This document shows positions 25,201 to 34,487 of a stretch of DNA of 47,643 nt, one piece after another (position 1 is the first letter of the stretch; the number at the start of each line of letters is the position of its first letter). The notes under the pieces are model-generated. The model was not told the DNA's origin, ran no database searches, and saw only the letters and a list, made by a program, of their open reading frames with translations. The position numbers and the translations under genes are program-made. Source of the stretch: Atopobiaceae bacterium (GTDB taxonomy: Bacteria > Actinomycetota > Coriobacteriia > Coriobacteriales > Atopobiaceae); the NCBI GenBank assembly GCA_022482785.1, contig JAKVON010000016.1, positions 1-47,643 on the forward strand, given 5' to 3'.

Positions 25201-27026
25201 TCGTGGCCATGAGGAACGACCTGGACATGATCCAGCTCAACAGCTTCGGCTGCGGGCTCGACGCCCTCACGACCGACCAGGTCCAGGAGATCCTCGAGGC
25301 CTCCGGCAAGATCTACACGGTCCTCAAGATCGACGAGGTATCCAACCTGGGTGCCGCCCGAATCCGCGTGCGCTCCCTCATGGCCGCCCTCTCCGAGCAG
25401 CGCGGCGCGCTCGAGGAGCGCGTCAAGAAGGGGACCGCCTACGAGGTCTCGCCCCAGAACGTCCACATGGCCGACGGCTCGCTCGAGCGCGCCCGCACCA
25501 CCGACATCTCCCGCCGCGTGCCGATCTATCGCGAGAGCGCCAGCGCCGGCTACAAGAAGGTCCGCTTCACCGAGGACATGAAGTCAGACCAGTGGACCAT
25601 CCTCGCGCCGCAGATGAGCCCCGTGCACTTCGACCTCGCCAAGGAGGTCCTCAAGCACTACGGCTACAACATGGAGCTCCTGCCCTCCGTCGACCACTCG
25701 GCCGTCGAGACCGGCCTGCGCTACGTCAACAACGACATCTGCTACCCGTCGATCCTCACGGTGGGGCAGCTCATGGAGGCCGTCGAGAGCGGCAAGTACG
25801 ACCTCGACCACACCGCGCTGCTCATCAGCCAGACGGGCGGCGGCTGCCGTGCCACGAACTACATCGCGCTGATCAGGAAGGCCCTGCGCGAGTCGGGCCA
25901 CCCCAACATCCCCGTCATCTCGATCAACATGGCGAGCGGCCTCGACGAGGACAACCCAGGCTTCTCGATCAAGAACCCCGAGCTGCTCAAGAAGGCCATC
26001 TACGTGCTCCTGCTCGGCGACCTCATGATGCAGCTGCTCTACCGCACCCGTCCCTACGAGGCCGAGGAGGGCTCCGCCGACGCGCTCTACGACGAGTACA
26101 TGGCCCGCGCCCGGAAGATCGCCGGCGAGATCGACAAGAAGGGCTTCGAGACGTTCTGCGCCGCCGCCATCAAGGCCTTCGACGAGCTCCCGCTCGTGAA
26201 CGACCGCAGCAAGCCGCGCGTGGGCGTGGTCGGCGAGATCCTCGTCAAGTTCCATCCCACGGCCAACAACGAGCTGGTCAAGGTCATCGAGAGCGAGGGC
26301 TGCGAGGCCAACGTGCCGGGGCTGGTCGACTTCTTCCTCTTCGGCCTCTCGAGCCCCCTCAACATGCGCCACGAGCTGGGGAGCAAGGCCGCCAAGCGCG
26401 TGAGCCACTTCGCCGGCATCAAGCTGATCGAGGGCATGCGCAAGCCCCTCGACGACCTTCTCGCCGCCTCGGATCGCTTCGAGCCCTACGAGCCCATCTC
26501 CCAACTCGCCGACAAGGCCGAGCAGATCCTCTCCCTCTGCAACACGATGGGCGAGGGGTGGCTCCTCACGGCCGAGATGGTCGACCTCATCGAGCACGGC
26601 ACGCCCAACATCGTCTGCGCCCAGCCCTTCGCCTGCCTCCCCAACCACGTCGTGGGCAAGTCGGTCATCAAGAGGCTGCGTCAGATGCATCCGGAGTCCA
26701 ACATCGTCGCCGTGGACTACGACCCCGGCGCCTCCGAGGTCAACCAGCTCAACCGCATCAAGCTCATGATCAGCGTCGCCAAGGAGAACTACCGAGGCCA
26801 GGATCCCTCACGCTTCCACCTCGCCAACCCGAACGACCCCACGCTCAAGGCGGTGGCCCCCTTCGTCGACGAGTCGACCTGGGCGGACCGCGAGGTCAAC
26901 GGCGCTCCCGACGGCGACTACACCTTCGCGAGCCCGTCTGCGTGCGGCAGTGGCATCGACCTGCACCTCTCTCCCGAGCAGATGGCCAAGATCGAGGCCG
27001 CCAAGGAGAGGGCCGGCGTGAAGTAG
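22230..27026 (+). CDS. Giant acyl-CoA dehydratase activase fused to dehydratase-like domains
   Basis: A 1598-residue protein. Residues 1-60 are an Ala/Lys linker. Two BcrA/BadF/HgdC-type ATPase units follow: the first at about 67-330 (LGIDVGSTTVKLAVIDEE, then GTCAGGTGAFIDQM), the second at about 377-640 (IGLDAGSTTMKAAMVGEDGQ, then EACSSGCGSFIESF). A cysteine cluster CGRCSNNC sits near 663. The DUF2229 region begins near 727 (IPRALNMYENYPFWHAF), and an HgdB-like region near 1165-1300 (NNDICYPSILTVGQL, ISQTGGGCRATNYIALIRKA). The family drives ATP-dependent low-potential electron transfer to 2-hydroxyacyl-CoA dehydratases, but the substrate of this long fused form is not established. It overlaps the tetR gene by 11 bases. 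Confidence 0.88.
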   Translation: MSTESSKKTAAGSASRIGTERSASRATKASAKAQQASDRALKLVADGAELKPAHKVDLTHANLRLGIDVGSTTVKLAVIDEENHLVYANYERHHTDIRATAKELFTRAQGVLGDAPMRVSITGSGGLLLSQWLGLEFVQEVIASKRAVEALIPQTDVAIELGGEDAKIIYFDNGIEQRMNGTCAGGTGAFIDQMASLLHVDATGLNELAKSAENIYPIASRCGVFAKSDVQPLLNEGAAPADVAASIFQSVANQTVSGLACGHPIRGYVAFLGGPLQYLSELRHRFYVTLDLDEEHRIVPENAHLFVACGAALAGESDDRVTFADVMDALDHLGDAQGSEVQRLDPLFATQEERDEFHARHDAEVVPKGSLEGYQGRVFIGLDAGSTTMKAAMVGEDGQLLHTWYGSNNGDVLGTARVIMDDFYDHIPEGCAIGHVTTTGYGEALLIEALRADSGEIETVAHLRGAKAFIPEVQFILDIGGQDMKCLQVKDGVIEHIMLNEACSSGCGSFIESFAVSMGMDVREFAKAAVGSEHPVDLGSRCTVFMNSRVKQAQKEGATVGDIAAGLSYSVIKNALFKVIKLRDFDQIGEHVVVQGGTFMSDATLRAFEMLTGRDVIRPDIAGTMGAYGAALLARDRAGKDGTSQVLSREAIDALQVKHTNVHCGRCSNNCLLTVNDFGDGHKFITGNRCEKGAGHKRAKAQAPNLFAFKNKLLFERPCLDAEKAPRGTVGIPRALNMYENYPFWHAFFTELGFSVVVSDQSTKKTYEAGIESMPSESVCYPAKLSHGHIMNLLSKDPDFIWMPCIRWERKEDDTATNHYNCPIVMSYPQSLELNVDELSKPEVEYLAPFIPYDDKRELKRRLYEIVSVQREKDAKAGKGRFRGEHITRADIDRAVNIAWDADLEFKEEMHRKGDETLKWMEANDCHGIVIAGRPYHNDPEINHAIPELVNSFGFAVLTEDSIAHKMAPERPIRVVDQWMFHSRLYRAARFVAMRNDLDMIQLNSFGCGLDALTTDQVQEILEASGKIYTVLKIDEVSNLGAARIRVRSLMAALSEQRGALEERVKKGTAYEVSPQNVHMADGSLERARTTDISRRVPIYRESASAGYKKVRFTEDMKSDQWTILAPQMSPVHFDLAKEVLKHYGYNMELLPSVDHSAVETGLRYVNNDICYPSILTVGQLMEAVESGKYDLDHTALLISQTGGGCRATNYIALIRKALRESGHPNIPVISINMASGLDEDNPGFSIKNPELLKKAIYVLLLGDLMMQLLYRTRPYEAEEGSADALYDEYMARARKIAGEIDKKGFETFCAAAIKAFDELPLVNDRSKPRVGVVGEILVKFHPTANNELVKVIESEGCEANVPGLVDFFLFGLSSPLNMRHELGSKAAKRVSHFAGIKLIEGMRKPLDDLLAASDRFEPYEPISQLADKAEQILSLCNTMGEGWLLTAEMVDLIEHGTPNIVCAQPFACLPNHVVGKSVIKRLRQMHPESNIVAVDYDPGASEVNQLNRIKLMISVAKENYRGQDPSRFHLANPNDPTLKAVAPFVDESTWADREVNGAPDGDYTFASPSACGSGIDLHLSPEQMAKIEAAKERAGVK

Positions 27027-27072
27027 GTGCCGTGGCGCGCTGCGCAGACCTGCGTTCGTGCGACAACCAACA

Positions 27073-27124
27073 GGCCCCTCTCGGCCGGAAGCAGACGGGA
27101 CACGCTTCCGAGCCGAGAGGGGCC
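27073..27124 (+). terminator. Very stable hairpin after the activase gene
   Basis: A 20-base stem (ggcccctctcggccggaagc against gcttccg, one bulged A, gccgagaggggcc) with an 11-base loop lies 47 bases past the stop. It lacks a T-tract but is the likely transcript end between the activase gene and pepT. Confidence 0.6.
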
Positions 27125-27231
27125 AGCTCGTCGTCGCACACACGAGGAAACGCCGCAGGGGCCTCCGGGCACCGCGTGCCCATGGCGGTCGCGGTAGAAT
27201 CGTCGCGAAACCACAATAGAAGGAAGGCAGC

Positions 27232-28458
27232 ATGTCAGACGTCGTCGAGCGCTTCATGCGCTACGTGCAGGTGGATTCGCAGTCGGATCCGATGAACGAG
27301 GCCGAGACCCCCTCCACCCCGTGCCAGCATGACATGGCGCGGCTCCTCGAGCGAGAGCTCTCCGAGCTCGGCTGCGAGGAAGTGCGCCGCGACGAGCATG
27401 CCTACGTCACGGCGGGCATCCCTGCAAGCAAGGGCGCCGAGGCGCTGCCCGCGCTCGGTCTCATCGCGCATATCGACACGGCGCCCGCAGCCCCCGCCTC
27501 GGGCGTGCGGCCCCGCATCGTTCGCTACGAGGGAGGCCCCCTCCTGTCGGGCTCCGTGGCGACCACGCCCGAGCAGTGTCCCGACCTCGAGCTCTTCCGA
27601 GGCCAAGACATCGTGGTTTCCGACGGCCGCACGCTCCTCTCGGCGGATGACAAGGCGGGTGTCGCCGAGATATGCGCGCTCGTGGCACGGCTCCGCGCGA
27701 ACCGCGACCTTCCTCACCCTGCGCTCAAGGTCGCCTTCGTGCCCGACGAGGAGATAGGCCATGGCGCGCGTCTCCTCGAGCTCCACGAGTTCGGCGCGAC
27801 GTGGGCCTACACGGTGGACGGCGAGACCCTCGGAGAGGTCTCCTACGAGACCTTCAACGCCGCGCAGGCAGACGTCGTCGTCACCGGCGTGATGGTGCAT
27901 CCCGGTTCCGCGAAGGACGTGATGATCAACGCCATCACCGTGCTCCATGAGCTCGACGCTCTGCTGCCCGCGTGGGAGAGGCCCGAGCACACGGAGGGCT
28001 ACGAGGGGTTCTTCCACTGCATCGGAATCGAGGGCACGGAGTCGGGCGCGACGGCCTCCTACATCCTGCGTGACTTCGAGGCGGCCGGCCTCGAGCGACG
28101 CAAGCGGGAGATGCGTGACGCGGCCGCGTTCCTGAACGCGCGTCATGGCGCGGGCACCGTCTCGGTCGCCGTCCGCGACGAGTATCGCAACATGGCGGAA
28201 TGCTTCGACGGCATCGGGTTCCTCGTCGAGAATGCCCTCGCCGCCAACCGCGAGGCCGGCATCGAGCCCGTCGTGCGGGCCATCCGCGGCGGCACCGACG
28301 GCTCGCAGCTCACCTTCCGCGGACTGCCCTGCCCCAACCTCGCCACGGGCACCTACCAGGCTCACAGCGTCCGCGAGTTCGTTCCCGTGGCGAGCCTCGA
28401 GGCAACGGTCGACATGCTCGAGCACCTCGTCGCGAAGTTCGCCGTCGCGCAGAGGTAG
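27232..28458 (+). CDS. pepT: Peptidase T (tripeptide aminopeptidase)
   Basis: A 408-residue M20-family zinc peptidase that removes the N-terminal residue of tripeptides in the cytosol. The metal ligands and catalytic residues are in place: HIDTA with His80, LLSADDKAGVAE with Asp140, the PDEEIGHGA pair at residues 173-174, TVDGE, and the late His in YQAHSVREFVP. RGGTDGSQLTFRG is the conserved C-terminal substrate region. The ATG follows aaggaaggcagc. It is monocistronic, with stable hairpins on both sides. Confidence 0.95.
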   Translation: MSDVVERFMRYVQVDSQSDPMNEAETPSTPCQHDMARLLERELSELGCEEVRRDEHAYVTAGIPASKGAEALPALGLIAHIDTAPAAPASGVRPRIVRYEGGPLLSGSVATTPEQCPDLELFRGQDIVVSDGRTLLSADDKAGVAEICALVARLRANRDLPHPALKVAFVPDEEIGHGARLLELHEFGATWAYTVDGETLGEVSYETFNAAQADVVVTGVMVHPGSAKDVMINAITVLHELDALLPAWERPEHTEGYEGFFHCIGIEGTESGATASYILRDFEAAGLERRKREMRDAAAFLNARHGAGTVSVAVRDEYRNMAECFDGIGFLVENALAANREAGIEPVVRAIRGGTDGSQLTFRGLPCPNLATGTYQAHSVREFVPVASLEATVDMLEHLVAKFAVAQR

Positions 28459-28474
28459 CCTCGCACGGCACGAG

Positions 28475-28514
28475 AAGGCGCCCCGCCAGCCATCATGAGC
28501 AGGCGGGGCGCCTT
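28475..28514. terminator. Bidirectional terminator between pepT and scrK
   Basis: AAGGCGCCCCGCC and GGCGGGGCGCCTT form a perfect 13-bp stem around a 14-base loop between two convergent genes. The AA/TT ends serve both directions. Confidence 0.75.
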
Positions 28515-28529
28515 CGTCTGTCGAGAATC

Positions 28530-29486
28530 CTATTCGCCTGCGAGCAGCGCGTCCACCTCGGGACGGGTGGGCATCGCGGGGATGCCGCCGCGCTTGCGCA
28601 CGCACAGCGACGCGACGGCGTTGCCGAAGCGCACGAACCTCTGCACGTCGGCGCGGGTGAGGTCTGCGGGGGCCTTGCCGCTCTCGCAGAACGAGCAGAG
28701 GAAGCCGCCCCAGAACGAGTCGCCTGCGCCGGTCGTATCCACGACGTCGGCCTTGAACGGGGGAACCACGGTGCCGCCGTCGGCCGTGCAGGCGTAGGCG
28801 CCCTTGCCGCCCAGCGTGACCACGCAGGCCTTCGCGCCGCCCGCGATGATCTTGTGAGCCGCCTTCACCGGGTCGGGCTCGTCGGTCATGAGGTCGCACT
28901 CCTCGTCGGATATCTTGACGAGGTCCATCCGCGGCAGGATCGAGCGCATCTGCTCCTTGGCGGCCTCGACGTTGGGCCAGAGGCTCCCGCGGTAGTTGGG
29001 GTCGTAGGAGAGCACGCAGCCGGCCTCCCGGGCGATGTCGAGCGCGGCGAGCGTGGCCGAGCGCGCGGGCTCGTCGGTGAGCGAGAGGGAGCCCACGTGG
29101 AACACGCGGCTCTCGGAGATGATCTTGCGGTTGAGCTCCTCGGGCCTGAGCTGCGTGTCGGCGCCGGGCTTGCGGGCGAACGAGAAGGTGCGGTCGCCCG
29201 TCTCGTCGAGCGCCACGAAGGCGAGCGTCGTGAAGTAGCTCGGGTCCATCATGAGGCCGTCGCAGTTCACCCCATTGGCGACGAGCGTGCCCAGCAGGAA
29301 CTCCCCGTGCATGTCGGAGCCCACCTTGCCGAGGAACGCCGTGCCGATGCCCAGGCGCTGGAGGGCGACGAGCACGTTGGCGGGCGCGCCGCCGGGGTTG
29401 CGTTCGAAGAGCTTCTGGCCTCCCCCCGACACGCCTGCGTCGGTGAAGTCGATGAGCAGCTCGCCGAGGGCCGTTACAGAGATCAT
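28530..29486 (-). CDS. scrK: Fructokinase (PfkB/ribokinase family)
   Basis: A 318-residue kinase that phosphorylates the fructose released by the neighbouring sucrose-6-phosphate hydrolase. PfkB signatures are present: the N-terminal GGAPANVLVALQRLG segment at residues 32-46 and the C-terminal DTTGAGDSFWGGF with the catalytic Asp near residue 250-260. The start codon at 29486 has AGGAG just upstream. It lies 11 bases after the hydrolase stop, and is the last gene of the sucrose operon. Confidence 0.9.
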   Translation of the reverse strand: MISVTALGELLIDFTDAGVSGGGQKLFERNPGGAPANVLVALQRLGIGTAFLGKVGSDMHGEFLLGTLVANGVNCDGLMMDPSYFTTLAFVALDETGDRTFSFARKPGADTQLRPEELNRKIISESRVFHVGSLSLTDEPARSATLAALDIAREAGCVLSYDPNYRGSLWPNVEAAKEQMRSILPRMDLVKISDEECDLMTDEPDPVKAAHKIIAGGAKACVVTLGGKGAYACTADGGTVVPPFKADVVDTTGAGDSFWGGFLCSFCESGKAPADLTRADVQRFVRFGNAVASLCVRKRGGIPAMPTRPEVDALLAGE

Positions 29487-29497
29487 GGTCGCTCCTC

Positions 29498-30949
29498 TCA
29501 TTCGCTCGCGGCGAGGGCCGCCGCGATGGTCGTGTGCATTGCGTCGCTCATGGGCCAGGCACGAGCCTCGCCCCGTTCCTCGTTGCCCGTGAGGGTGACG
29601 AGCAGTCCGGCATCGATTCCCTGGGGATACCAGCGCGTTGACAGCACCGTCTCGCCGTCGTTGGCGAACACCTCGACGCTCGAGCGGTCGACGAGGACGC
29701 GGAGGTCCCGCACCTCGTCCAGCCTGACGCGGCGGATGTCCCGTCCGGCCCCCGCGCTCCCGGGGAACGCGAGCGTGAGAAGGCCGCCCGCGAAGGCGAG
29801 CTCGAGCGCCTCCGGGTTCTCGCCGGTTCCGAGCGAGAGGGCCGCCCCCTCGTCGAGGCCCCGGCTGCAGACGATGTCCGCACGGCCCTCGGCGATCGCG
29901 AGGCTCGTGCCGCAGACGAGGCTCGCCTGCGCACCTCTCTGGGAATCGAGCTCCGCGACGGGGCTCTGGCGCACGATCGTGCCGGTCTCGTCGAGCGAGA
30001 GCTCGCGGGGGACGGTCATGCAATGGACCCATCCCTCCGCCTCCATGGTGGGGTTGGCGTAGTCGATGTCGGGAAGGCCCATCCACCCGATCAGGATGGT
30101 GCGGCCGGAGTCGTCCGTGAAGGACTGCGGGGCATAGAAGTCGAAGCCCCTGTCCCACTCGCGGAAGGTCGTCTCGTCGACCGACTCCGCGTCGAGGAGG
30201 CTCCCGTCGAGTGCGAAGTAGCCTGCCTGGTAGACGTTCTGCCAGCGGTAGGCCTCGGAGGGCAGGCCCTGCGGGCAGCACGAGAGGAACTCATGGCCGA
30301 GAAGCGCGATTCGGTCGGGGCACTCCCACATGTAGCCGAAGGGCGCCTGCGAGCGAATCTGGTGGCGGAGCGTCCAGTGCGCGAGGTCTGCCAGCGTGTC
30401 CCCGGGGGCGTCATAGACCATGGCGAAGCCCTCGTCGTCGCGGTCGCGCGCGCCGAGCAGCATGTGCCAGGCCCCGTCCTCGTCCCAGACCTTGGGATCG
30501 CGCACGTGGCACGAGCAGCACGCGGGGTAGTCGGCGTTGCGCATCACCGTGCGCTTCTCGGAGAGGTGCCCGCCGTCCGCGCTCGTGACGAGGATCTCGT
30601 TGGCGAGCCTCCCGGAGCTGATGTAGTCGTGGTCGCCGGGAAGCTTGACGTTGCCGGTGTAGAGCAGGGCGAGGGTGCCGTCGGCAACCACGCCGGAGCC
30701 CGAGTAGGCGCCGCCCGCGTCGTCGGCCGTGTCGGGATGGATGGCGATGCCCCGGAACTCCCAGTCGACCAGGTCGCTCGAGACGTAGTGCCCCCATCCG
30801 CGCTCGGCACCGTCGGGATATCCCGGCCAGTACTGGAAGAAGACGTGGTACAGCCCATGGAACTGGGCCAGGCCGTTCGGGTCGTTCAGCCATCCGATGG
30901 GGGGCATGAGGTGGAAGCCCTGCCGCCATTCTCCGTTCGACTCTTCCAT
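29498..30949 (-). CDS. scrB: Sucrose-6-phosphate hydrolase (GH32)
   Basis: A 483-residue cytosolic glycoside hydrolase of family 32 that splits sucrose-6-phosphate into glucose-6-phosphate and fructose. The nucleophile is in WLNDPNG (Asp23), the transition-state stabiliser in RDP (150-152) and the acid/base in the EC motif (Glu209). The C-terminal beta-sandwich includes LRVLVDRSSVEVFANDGE, typical of the family. The sequence is intact, in contrast with the next two genes upstream. It sits between the PTS transporter and fructokinase, so the pathway is complete in one operon. Confidence 0.93.
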   Translation of the reverse strand: MEESNGEWRQGFHLMPPIGWLNDPNGLAQFHGLYHVFFQYWPGYPDGAERGWGHYVSSDLVDWEFRGIAIHPDTADDAGGAYSGSGVVADGTLALLYTGNVKLPGDHDYISSGRLANEILVTSADGGHLSEKRTVMRNADYPACCSCHVRDPKVWDEDGAWHMLLGARDRDDEGFAMVYDAPGDTLADLAHWTLRHQIRSQAPFGYMWECPDRIALLGHEFLSCCPQGLPSEAYRWQNVYQAGYFALDGSLLDAESVDETTFREWDRGFDFYAPQSFTDDSGRTILIGWMGLPDIDYANPTMEAEGWVHCMTVPRELSLDETGTIVRQSPVAELDSQRGAQASLVCGTSLAIAEGRADIVCSRGLDEGAALSLGTGENPEALELAFAGGLLTLAFPGSAGAGRDIRRVRLDEVRDLRVLVDRSSVEVFANDGETVLSTRWYPQGIDAGLLVTLTGNEERGEARAWPMSDAMHTTIAAALAASE

Positions 30950-31059
30950 GTCGTGCCTTTCTCGAAGAAGGTGGGGGCGACCGCGTCGGGCGGCCGCCCC
31001 CTGGGGAGGGAGACTCGCAAGAGAGAGGGGGGGGATGCGAGTCGTGGAACCGAGGACGC

Positions 31060-33015
31060 CTAGCTGAGGGTGATGACCGGCTCTCCTGCCTTGACGCTCT
31101 TGCCGGTGACCGGCTCGATGCCGCCGAAGCTGTCGGAGTTGGTGATCACGATCGGGGTGATGGTGTTGTACCCGGCCTTCTTGATGGCATCGAGGTCGAC
31201 GTCGATGAGGGCCTGTCCCTTCTTGACGGTGTCGCCCTGCTTGACGTGGGCGGTGAAGGGCTTGCCCTCCATCTTCACGGTGTCGAGCCCGATGTGGATC
31301 AGGACCTCGGCGCCGTCGGTGGTGGTGATGCCCACGGCATGCTTGGTGTCGAAGAGCATCGTGACGGTGCCGTCGGCGGGGGAGACCACGTGGCCGTCGG
31401 TGGGCTGGATGGCGACGCCGCCGCCCATCATCTCCTTGGCGAAGGTGGGGTCAGGCACCTCGCTCATCTTGACGGCCTTGCCGGTCATGGGGCTGCAGAT
31501 GGTCTGGGGCTTGGCGATGGCGGCACCCTCGGGGAGGTTGCTGGCGCCGTCGGCCTCGGCCTCGGTCTCCTCGTCCTTGTAGATCGTGAAGCTGATGGCG
31601 AACGCGATGGCGAAGGAGACGAGCATGACGAGCGTGTACTGGAGCGTGCAGTTGGTGGTGTCGAGGAATCCGAAGAGGCCGGTGATGCCCATGGCGGTGG
31701 AGTACACGCCGAGGATGGAGGCCACGGCAGCGCCGAAGGCGGCACCGATCATGCCGGCGACGAAGGGCTTCATGAAGCGGAGGTTGACGCCGAAGATCGC
31801 GGGCTCGGTGATGCCGAGGAAGGCGGAGAGCGACGCGGGAAGGGCGAGCTCCTTCATCTTGGTCTGCTTGGTCTTGAGCGCGACCGCGAGGCAGGCGGCA
31901 CCCTGGGCGACGTTGGCCGCGGTGGCGATGGGCATCCAGGTGTCCATGGGGTTGGCGCCGGCGAGCATGCCCGCCTCAAGCGCGTTGTACATGTGGTGAA
32001 TGCCCATGACGACCGTGGGGGCATAGACGAGGCCGCAGAAGAACGCCCCGATGCCCATGGGCACGGCGATCAGGTACTTGACGCCGGCCGAGCACGCCGT
32101 TCTCGATCCAGCCGAAGAAGGGCCCGAAGATGGTGAGCGTGAGGAAGCCGGTGACGAGGACGGTGACGAGCGGGGTCACGAACAGGTCGATGATGTCCGG
32201 GCACGACCTTGTGGAGCTTGATCTCGAGCTTGGACATGAACCAGACGGCGATCACGACGGGGATGACGTGGCCCTGGTAGCCCACCAGCGGCACGTTATA
32301 GGCACCGCCCGAGGATCGAGACCATGGGGATGCCACCGGCCGTCGTGATGGCGGAGGCGGTGTTCGTGGCCGTGACGAGCTGGTAGGCCTGGTCGCCCAG
32401 CTTGGCGGTGATGGTGGGGATGTTCCAGGCGTTCACGAGGCCCGAGTGGACCATGATCATGCCGATGACGGCGCCCAGGTAGGGGTTTCCGCCGAAGACC
32501 TTGGCGGCCGAGAAGCCGATGAGGATCTGCAGGAATACGAACGAAGCGTTCGAGAACAGCGAGACGAGCTGGAACTCGCCGGAGGTAGCCAGGCCCGGGA
32601 AGGCCGCCGAGAGGCCGCTGCACAGGCCCATGAGCAGGCCAGAGGCCACGATGGCGGGAATGATGGGCACGAAGACGTCGCCCAGGGCCTTGATGGCGCG
32701 CTGGAACCAGTTGCCCTTGGCCGCCGCGGCGGCCTTCGCGTCGTCCTTGCTGGAGGCGGCGACGCCGGCCTGCGCGACGAACTCGTCGTAGACCTTGTTC
32801 ACCGTGCCCGTGCCGTAGATGATCTGGATCTGGCCGGCGGCCTTGAAGCAGCCCTTGACGCCGGCGCAGTTCTCGACCTTCTTCTCGTCGACCTTCGAGT
32901 CGTCGGCGACGACGAGGCGCAGGCGCGTGGCGCAGTGCGCCGCGGAGACAATGTTGCCCTTGCCTCCCACCGCAGCCAGCACCTCAGTTGCTGCTTGCTT
33001 GTGATCGAGTGCCAT
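31060..33015 (-). pseudogene. scrA: Sucrose PTS transporter EIIBCA, three frameshifts
   Basis: With three single-base insertions removed, this gene encodes a 650-residue EIIBCA permease importing sucrose as sucrose-6-phosphate. EIIB holds the phosphocysteine in SAAHCATRLR (Cys28). EIIC spans about 105-470. EIIA carries VLIHIGLDTV and the crr-type GDTVKKGQALIDVDLD. The extra bases lie at about 32308-32310, 32196-32201 and 32086-32093, each lengthening a C or G run by one, all inside EIIC. Codon pattern and conservation are perfect between them. Either the strain has lost sucrose transport or the sequence has local errors. AGGAGA precedes the start. Confidence 0.85.
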
Positions 33016-33042
33016 CTCTTCTCCTTCTCCCTGTTTCTGTAA

Positions 33043-33119
33043 CCGTTCTCACAAACATCGTACGAGGAACCTTGCCGTGTGAGACGATTTCATATGGAAC
33101 TTATGAGACCGTTCTCATA
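33043..33119 (-). promoter_or_regulatory. LacI-type operators in front of scrA
   Basis: The best site is TATGAGACCGTTCTCATA at 33102-33119, a near-perfect palindrome with arms ATGAGA/TCTCAT. A weaker copy, GTGAGACGATTTCATA, centres on 33085, and a third, CCGTTCTCAC, is at 33043-33052. A fourth similar motif (TCTCATATTGAGA) is near 33226. Sites on one helical face of the promoter region are expected for a LacI-family repressor, whose gene lies upstream. Confidence 0.7.
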
Positions 33120-33258
33120 TCTGGCACGGTCATTATGCGATGAGTAAAATGCAGGGTAAAGAGACATGGACCGCGAACGGTCGAAAAGAGAAGATGAACG
33201 GTAATCGATTCCACAATGGGAACAATCTCATATTGAGAGCAAAACCCGTCCCGACCTG

Positions 33259-34252
33259 CTACTCGGGGAGGGTCGAGCCGCCGGCGCGCACCTCGTGGCT
33301 CATCTTGATCTCCCGCCGGGCGATCGCGCCGTCCTCCATCATCTGGACCAGGAGGCGCCCGGCCTCGAGCCCGCTCGTCCGGTAGAAGTAGTGGACCGGT
33401 GGTGAGCGAGGGGTTCACCACGCGTGCGATGCGCGAGTCTCCGATGCCGGTGACCTGCACGTCGTCAGGGGACGCGGACCCCGCGCTCGCGCAGGAGCGT
33501 CATCGCCCCGACGGCGATGTTGTCGGTGGCGCACACCATGGCGTCGGTGTCGGGGAGCCGCCTCATGATGGTCTTCGCCATCTCGTAGCCCGAGTCGATC
33601 GTGAACTGGCCCGACTGCGTGGCCCCGTCGGGCAGGTGGAGCCCGGCCTCCGAGACGGCGTCGAGGAAGGCCTGGTGCCTCTTGTGGCCGGCCGCCTGAT
33701 CCGACTCGATGACGCCCGAGGAACGTGGGGTGCTGGACTGTGCCTCAGCACGAGGCGGGTGACGTCGCGCTCCCCGTTGTAGTCGTCGTAGTAGACGCAG
33801 GAGTAGCCCTCGAGCTCCTGTCCGAGCACCACGATGGGCACGCGGCAGCGTCCGCATCACCTTGAGGTGCTGGGGCGTGAAGATCGTCCCGATGAGGATG
33901 ATGCCGTCGACGTGGTTCTCGGCGAGGACCTCGAGGTACTTGACCTCGGCCTCCTCGTGGTTGTCGGTGTTGCCGAGGATGAGCTGGTAGCCGGTGTCCG
34001 GCGAAGGCCTCGGAGATGCCCTGCCATCATGCGCCCCACCGACTCGGAGTTGATCTTGGGCAGGATGACGCCCACGAGCTTGGTCTTCCCCGTGCGGAGG
34101 GTCTGGGCCTGGCTCGACGGCACGTAGCCGGTCCTCTCGACGACCTTGCGAATGGCGGCGCGCTTCTCCTCGCTCACGTAGCCGTCGTTGAGGTAGCGCG
34201 AGACGGTCGCGCGGGAGACGCCGGCCATGCGTGCGATCTCGTTGATGTTCAC
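33259..34252 (-). pseudogene. scrR: LacI-family sucrose regulator, seven frameshifts
   Basis: The corrected protein is 328 residues: LacI helix-turn-helix (INEIARMAGVSRATVSRYLN) at the N-terminus, then the sugar-binding domain ending in GGSTLPE. GTG 34252 gives the standard LacI start, and GTG 34279 is the alternative. Seven single-base insertions were located at about 34018-34023, 33996-34002, 33841-33844, 33726-33730, 33714-33717, 33467 and 33395-33397. After removing each, the frame is fully open and family-like. It should repress scrABK through the operators at 33043-33119, which supports the name scrR, but the symbol rests on context. Confidence 0.8.
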
Positions 34253-34487
34253 GGATGCCTCACTTCCCCGGGCTGCCACGATGGCGGATGCTCACAGGAT
34301 ATTCCATCGGCGCGGCAGGGTAGCGTCGGGGCCCGCGGACGTCGGGGGAGCGGTGCGCGTCCTCGCACGGGCCTGCGTAACGCCTCCGTCACCGCTCGGT
34401 ATCCTTCGGCCCGTCCCATGTTCGGCGGGTTCCGTTGGGGGTACGCTTCAGGGAAGGGAATGATGGCCGCAAGGCCGAGGGGGTCGC

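Noticed and set aside
22203..25466. A minus-strand open frame of over 1000 codons opposite the activase gene
   Set aside because: It is an antisense shadow produced by GC-rich third positions; the composition is Asp/Glu/Gly/Leu/Val mirror sequence, without motifs, and the plus strand has a well-supported protein.
27027..27072. A small RNA or peptide gene between the activase gene and its hairpin
   Set aside because: No promoter, ribosome site or conserved feature visible in 46 bases.
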